Below, piece by piece: positions 27,754 to 32,600 of a DNA stretch of 32,600 nucleotides (the stretch's first letter is position 1; each line of letters opens with the position of its first letter). Location: positions 1-32,600 of the forward strand of contig JARKPE010000084.1 in the NCBI GenBank assembly GCA_029975415.1. The letters run 5' to 3'. The position numbers and the translations under genes were made by a program. This DNA comes from Dysgonamonadaceae bacterium. Lineage in GTDB: Bacteria; Bacteroidota; Bacteroidia; Bacteroidales; Dysgonomonadaceae. The notes below the pieces were generated by a model that searched no databases, had not been told where the DNA came from, and was given only the letters and a program-made list of their open reading frames with translations.

Positions 27754-28913
27754 GTGAGTGGAAAGAATATAAATTTTCAGATTTTGTCGAAATCAATCCT
27801 AATGTAACTTTGCCTTCAGATGAAAGTATTTCGTATGTTGAAATGAAAGATTTAAATGAAAGCCAAAAATTTTGTTTTCCGAGTTCTGAAAGAAAAAAAG
27901 GGAATGGTTCAAAATTCCAAAATTATGATACTCTTTTTGCCAGAATAACACCTTGTCTTGAGAATGGAAAAATTTGTCAAGTCAGAGGATTAAAAAATAA
28001 TGTTGGGTTAGGTTCTACGGAGTTTATCGTTTTTAGAGGGAAAAGAAATGTTTCCGATACAGATTTCATTTTTTATTTATCGAGATGGGATGATGTACGA
28101 TCACATGCAGAGATTAATTTGGATGGCACATCCGGAAGACAGAGAGTTCCAATAGCATGTTTCGATGATTTAATTATTAAAATGCCAGTGGATATAGATG
28201 AGCAAAAAGCCATTGCCTCCGTTCTTTCCAGCCTCGATGATAAAATAGACCTGCTTCACCGTCAAAACGCCACGCTCGAAAAAATAGCCGAAACACTTTT
28301 CAGGCAGTGGTTTATTGAAGAAGCAAAAGAGAGAGAAAAAACTAAAATTGGATTGGTACTAGAAACAGTTTTAGGAGGAACACCGTCAACTAAAAAACCC
28401 GAATATTGGGATGGTACAATTCCATGGATTAACTCAGGCGAAGTAAATAATTTCAGGATTCTTAAACCGACAAAATTTATAACAGAATTAGGTTTAGCTG
28501 AATCAAATACAAAACTCTTACCCATAGGTACGACTGTTTTGGCAATTACAGGAGCAACTTTAGGTCAGATAAGTTTGCTCGAAATTAGCATTTGTGCTAA
28601 TCAATCCGTAGTGGGAATTATCCCTAAAGAAACCTATCCGAAGGAATATGTTTTTCTCTGGATTAAATACATGATAGATGAAATCATTTTGAATGAAACA
28701 GGTGGTGCTCAACCTCACATTAATAAAAATGATATCAACGAAACTGAAATCCTTGTTCCGTGCAATGATGATTTAGAATTTATTGAAAGTATAATTAAAC
28801 CTCTTTTCAAGAAAATTTCAATTAACTCATTCCAAATAAATACCCTAATTGAATTACGAGACTCATTATTGCCAAAGTTAATGAGTGGAGAGATAACCAT
28901 AAATCAGTGCTGA
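27750..28913 (+). CDS. hsdS: Type I restriction-modification system specificity subunit (S)
   Basis: Two target recognition domains, central IDEQKAIASVLSSLDDKIDLLHRQNATLEKIAETLFRQWF, C-terminal LIELRDSLLPKLMSGEI; ATGA overlap with the GIY-YIG gene. Confidence 0.95.
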   Translation: MSEWKEYKFSDFVEINPNVTLPSDESISYVEMKDLNESQKFCFPSSERKKGNGSKFQNYDTLFARITPCLENGKICQVRGLKNNVGLGSTEFIVFRGKRNVSDTDFIFYLSRWDDVRSHAEINLDGTSGRQRVPIACFDDLIIKMPVDIDEQKAIASVLSSLDDKIDLLHRQNATLEKIAETLFRQWFIEEAKEREKTKIGLVLETVLGGTPSTKKPEYWDGTIPWINSGEVNNFRILKPTKFITELGLAESNTKLLPIGTTVLAITGATLGQISLLEISICANQSVVGIIPKETYPKEYVFLWIKYMIDEIILNETGGAQPHINKNDINETEILVPCNDDLEFIESIIKPLFKKISINSFQINTLIELRDSLLPKLMSGEITINQC

Positions 28914-28916
28914 ATC

Positions 28917-30208
28917 ATGGAAGAAAAAATAGCGGTTTTAAAGTATTCTGAGGTTCTGGAAAGGATTAAAAACCAGACAAACCATCTGTTAATAGGAAAT
29001 GGTTTTAACTATGGACTTGGAATAAATACAAGTTATAAATCGATATTCAATAAAATGATTGAAAATAATCGAGGAGTTTATAAAGAAGCTACGTCCATAG
29101 TGGAAAATTGTAATTATAACTTAGAACAATTTATTGGAGAGTTAGAAAACGACATTAAATCAGATAATATTTTTCTGAAGAAATACATCAGAAATAAGAT
29201 TAAGTTTGATTTCATGAAAGCTGCGCATGAAATAGTAAAAAATGCGATAAAAAATGTTTATGCGGAAAAAAATGAGGGCGTATTTTTATTGCTTCAAAAT
29301 TTCACCAATTTTTTCTCGTTAAACTACGATTCTTGTCTTTATTTACTTCTTTTGAAATATAAGCCGATTGATAATGAACTAAATAATACAATAGTGTTTG
29401 AGCCTTCTATTAAATTTATAGAGGAAGATATGAATGCGGAACAAAATAATATTTATACTGAAATCAAAGAAGCAAGGCGCACGGGTAGACTTAAAATTAC
29501 GATTGATAATGAAAATGATTCTTTAGAAAAGCCATTAAGTCAGTTAACAAAAACCCATTTTTTAGCAGAAGTAAAGGCATATTACAAGGCGAATAATAAG
29601 GGGTGGAAAGAAAAGGATATTAATAAAGTTGTAAAATTTATATTTGAAGAAGAAAAAAAGGGAAACAATCGTTTGAATAAAGTTGATGATGGTAGCAGAT
29701 ACAAACAAACAAACCTCTTTGGCAATGAGATGGGGTTGGTTTTTGATTCTAAATGTGAAACACAAAATGTATTTTTTCTTCATGGCGCTTTCCACATCTA
29801 TAAAGATGGGCGTATTATAAAAAAAATAACGCAAGAATCTGACAAAGCATTATATGAAAAGTTAGAAGAAATTCTCAATAATGAGGAGCAAGATATTGTT
29901 TGTGTTTTTCAACAAGAAAATAAGATCGATGCAATAAATCAAAATGAATACCTATTAAACTGTTTTAATAAATTAGATAGTTTGACCGGTAATATGGTTA
30001 TTATTGGTAGTTCATTGGCGGATAACGACAATCATATCTTTGAACAAATAAATAATCAGATATTGAGACTGTATTCATTTCCTCCTTGCTTCGTGAAATT
30101 GAGGAGAATTATAAATTAGCAAAATTAAGATTCCCTTCTAAAAAAATATATTTATTCGATGCGGAAACTATTTCCTATGAAATACCTGATGAACAAAACA
30201 TAAAATAA
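28917..30208 (+). pseudogene. DUF4917/SIR2-like protein with apparent C-terminal frameshift (intact ORF 28917..30119; continuation in another frame to 30208)
   Basis: LLIGNGFNYGLG, FFSLNYDSCLY, NVFFLHGAFHIYKDG, VIIGSSLADNDNHIFEQINN. After about 30075 the coherent C-terminus ISSLLREIEENYKLAKLRFPSKKIYLFDAETISYEIPDEQNIK* lies in another frame. Confidence 0.65.
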
Positions 30209-30211
30209 TCA

Positions 30212-32600
30212 ATGACACGTATTACCGAAAATAGCATAGAAGAATTTGCTCTCGAGTTACTGGAAAAACTTGGTTACGAAGCGGTTTATGGACCCGATAT
30301 TGCCCCTGATGGCGACAATTCGACAGGCTCAATGTCCTACAAACGGGAAAGCTACGAACAGGTTTTGCTGATCGACCGGTTGCGAAAAGCACTAAAACGT
30401 ATCAATAGAAACATGCCCGCCGATGTATTGGAAGATGCCATAAAAGAAATCCGACGCATTCACTCACCGGAATTATTGACGAATAACGAAACTTTTCACC
30501 GGTTTTTAACCGAAGGTATTCCTGTTTCAAAGCGGGTGGATGGAGAGGATCGGGGCGACCTTGTTTGGCTGGTTGATTTTAAAAATCCGTATAATAACGA
30601 TTTTTTGGCTGTTAACCAGTTTACCGTTGTGGAAAACAACCATACCAAACGACCCGATATTGTTTTGTTTGTTAACGGCATTCCATTGGTAGTCATCGAG
30701 CTGAAAAATGCTGCCGATGAAAATGCATCCATTCGTTCGGCATTCCGACAGATAGAGACTTATAAATCGTTGATCCCGACGCTTTTTATTTACAATGGTT
30801 TTGTGGTCATTTCCGATGGGTTGGAAGCCAAAGCAGGTACTATTTCGTCAGGATTCAGCCGTTTTATGGCCTGGAAATCATCCGACGGGAAAATTGAAGC
30901 TTCACATTTGGTCAGTCAGTTGGAAACTCTTATTGAGGGAATGCTCAATAAGGAAACGTTGATCGACTTGATGCGTCATTTCATTGTTTTTGAAAAAACG
31001 AAAAAAGAAGATCCCGAAACGGGAATTATTACCATCAATACCGTTAAAAAGATGGCTGCCTACCATCAATACTATGCGGTGAACCGGGCTGTTGAATCGA
31101 CGTTGAGGGCGGCTGGATATACGGTGTCTTCGAGAACCTCTCTTTCGCTGCCTTCGAGAGCCTCAGGCAGCGTAATTGCTACGGTGTCTGAGGTTCTCGA
31201 TACTACGGTGTCTGAGGTTCTCGAAGACACCGTTTCTCTCGAAGGCATTGTCAAAGAATCGCCCGAAAGTTACGGACTTGCGGGTGTGAAAAAACAACCT
31301 GTGGGCGACCGTAAAGGCGGCGTGGTTTGGCATACGCAAGGAAGCGGTAAATCGCTTTCGATGGTTTTCTTTACCGGCAAAATTGTGTTGACAATGGATA
31401 ATCCGACCGTTGTGGTGATTACCGATCGTAACGATTTGGACGACCAGCTTTTCGATACTTTTGCTGCTTCGAGACAACTGTTGCGACAAGATCCGGTGCA
31501 GGCCGAAGATAAAAATCATCTTAAGGAGCTGTTAAAAGTGGGTTCAGGTGGTGTGGTTTTTACTACCATTCAGAAGTTTCAACCCGACGAAGGTAATGTC
31601 TACGAATTGCTTTCCGATCGCGAAAACATTGTGGTCATTGTCGATGAAGCTCACAGAAGCCAATACGGATTTAAAGCCAAAACCATTGACGATAAAAACG
31701 AGAAGGGGGAGGTAATTGGTAAAAAAACTGTGTATGGTTTTGCCAAATATTTGCGAGATGCGCTGCCCAAAGCAACGTATTTGGGTTTTACGGGTACGCC
31801 GATTGAAAATACCGATGTAAACACGCCGGCTGTTTTCGGAAATTATGTGGATATTTACGATATAGCTCAAGCTGTGGAAGATGGGGCAACGGTTCGTATT
31901 TATTACGAGAGCCGGTTGGCAAAAGTAAATTTGAGCGAAGAGGGCAAAGCCTTGGTAGATGAATTGGACAAAGAACTCGATCAAGAGGATTTGACCGATG
32001 AACAAAAAAATAAAGCCAAATGGACTCGGTTGGAAGCGTTGGTGGGCAGTGAAAACAGAATTAATCAGATAGCCAAAGATATTATTGAACATTTTGAACA
32101 ACGACAAACTGTTTTTGAAGGCAAAGGGATGATTGTTACTATGAGCCGCCGTATTGCAGTCGATTTGTATGAAGCTATCATCAAACTAAAACCCGAATGG
32201 CATTCGGATGAATTGAATAAAGGGGAGATCAAAGTGGTAATAACATCTGCATCGTCCGATGGTCCGAAAATTTCAGCCCACCATACAACCAAAGAACAGC
32301 GCCGTATGTTGGCTGACCGGATGAAAAATCCGGATGACGAGCTTAAACTCGTCATTGTTTGCGATATGTGGCTCACGGGTTTTGACGTTCCTTGTCTGCA
32401 CACGCTGTATATTGACAAACCCATGAAAGGGCACAACCTGATGCAAGCTATTGCGAGGGTCAATCGTGTTTACAAAGACAAACCAGGAGGTTTAGTCGTC
32501 GATTACCTGGGTATTGCGTCCGATTTGAAAAAAGCCCTGTCGTTTTATTCCGATGCCGGAGGTAAGGGCGACCCGACGATTTTGCCGGAACAGGCCGTTG
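30212..32600 (+). CDS. hsdR: Type I restriction endonuclease subunit R (3' truncated by window end; omitted from the ORF track)
   Basis: [23 protein letters not shown]...[21 protein letters not shown] (RecB-like nuclease), [17 protein letters not shown] (Walker A), [10 protein letters not shown] (DEAH box), [17 protein letters not shown]. Frame checked through 31081-31280. Confidence 0.96.
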   Translation, partial: MTRITENSIEEFALELLEKLGYEAVYGPDIAPDGDNSTGSMSYKRESYEQVLLIDRLRKALKRINRNMPADVLEDAIKEIRRIHSPELLTNNETFHRFLTEGIPVSKRVDGEDRGDLVWLVDFKNPYNNDFLAVNQFTVVENNHTKRPDIVLFVNGIPLVVIELKNAADENASIRSAFRQIETYKSLIPTLFIYNGFVVISDGLEAKAGTISSGFSRFMAWKSSDGKIEASHLVSQLETLIEGMLNKETLIDLMRHFIVFEKTKKEDPETGIITINTVKKMAAYHQYYAVNRAVESTLRAAGYTVSSRTSLSLPSRASGSVIATVSEVLDTTVSEVLEDTVSLEGIVKESPESYGLAGVKKQPVGDRKGGVVWHTQGSGKSLSMVFFTGKIVLTMDNPTVVVITDRNDLDDQLFDTFAASRQLLRQDPVQAEDKNHLKELLKVGSGGVVFTTIQKFQPDEGNVYELLSDRENIVVIVDEAHRSQYGFKAKTIDDKNEKGEVIGKKTVYGFAKYLRDALPKATYLGFTGTPIENTDVNTPAVFGNYVDIYDIAQAVEDGATVRIYYESRLAKVNLSEEGKALVDELDKELDQEDLTDEQKNKAKWTRLEALVGSENRINQIAKDIIEHFEQRQTVFEGKGMIVTMSRRIAVDLYEAIIKLKPEWHSDELNKGEIKVVITSASSDGPKISAHHTTKEQRRMLADRMKNPDDELKLVIVCDMWLTGFDVPCLHTLYIDKPMKGHNLMQAIARVNRVYKDKPGGLVVDYLGIASDLKKALSFYSDAGGKGDPTILPEQAV
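31122..31246 (-). repeat. In-frame cluster of 27-bp palindromic units inside hsdR, inverted relative to the GIY-YIG tail
   Basis: CGCTGCC-TTCGAGAGCCTCA-GGCAGCG (31146-31172) and CGGTGTC-TGAGGTTCTCGAA-GACACCG (31206-31232), both with perfect 7-bp arms; half-units at 31122, 31181, 31233. Confidence 0.9.

Noticed and set aside
30060-30110. Programmed -1 ribosomal frameshift in the DUF4917 gene
   Set aside because: No X-XXY-YYZ slippery heptamer at the overlap, and the ordinary stop is not close to a clear stimulatory hairpin; a mutation or sequence error is simpler.
27640-31206. Inverted repeats flanking hsdS as a phase-variation inversion switch
   Set aside because: Inversion between the two blocks would put hsdS and the start of hsdR on the opposite strand and break the GIY-YIG and hsdR genes. 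No invertase is visible and both copies are diverged (about 83%).
31072-31254. 60-aa minus-strand ORF as a real gene
   Set aside because: Antisense to hsdR; open only because the palindromic repeat lacks stops in both orientations.

Overview
The window is Bacteroidetes-type chromosomal DNA; the promoter -7 boxes fit TAnnTTTG and the gene content is Bacteroidales-like. From left to right it contains: (1) the end of a CRISPR array with 47-bp repeats of the type II-C Bacteroidetes style (12 full repeats, one partial, one degenerate), with no cas genes visible; (2) a housekeeping stretch: NfeD protease, PlsC-like acyltransferase, FemAB/GNAT-like protein, galE, RlpA-like protein, a gluzincin/TolB/beta-barrel protein, tRNA-fMet, polyprenol-P mannosyltransferase, dihydroorotase, a glycosyltransferase, a cupin/HxlR divergent pair, a His/Cys-rich small protein plus TonB receptor, tRNA-Thr, secDF and an M3 peptidase; (3) from about 24.0 kb to the end, an accessory type I restriction-modification island ordered hsdM - fic - dinD remnant - GIY-YIG nuclease - hsdS - DUF4917/SIR2-like gene (apparent C-terminal frameshift) - hsdR (runs off the window). 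The most interesting signal is a family of 27-bp palindromic units (7-bp variable arm, conserved 13-bp core TTCGAGARCCTCA, 7-bp complementary arm). They form the 3' coding tail of the GIY-YIG gene. They also occur as an in-frame, inverted, about 93-bp homologous block (about 83% identical by hand count) inside hsdR, just upstream of its Walker A motif. This looks like a nuclease-associated, REP-like, reading-frame-preserving mobile repeat. All matches were made by eye; no searches were run.
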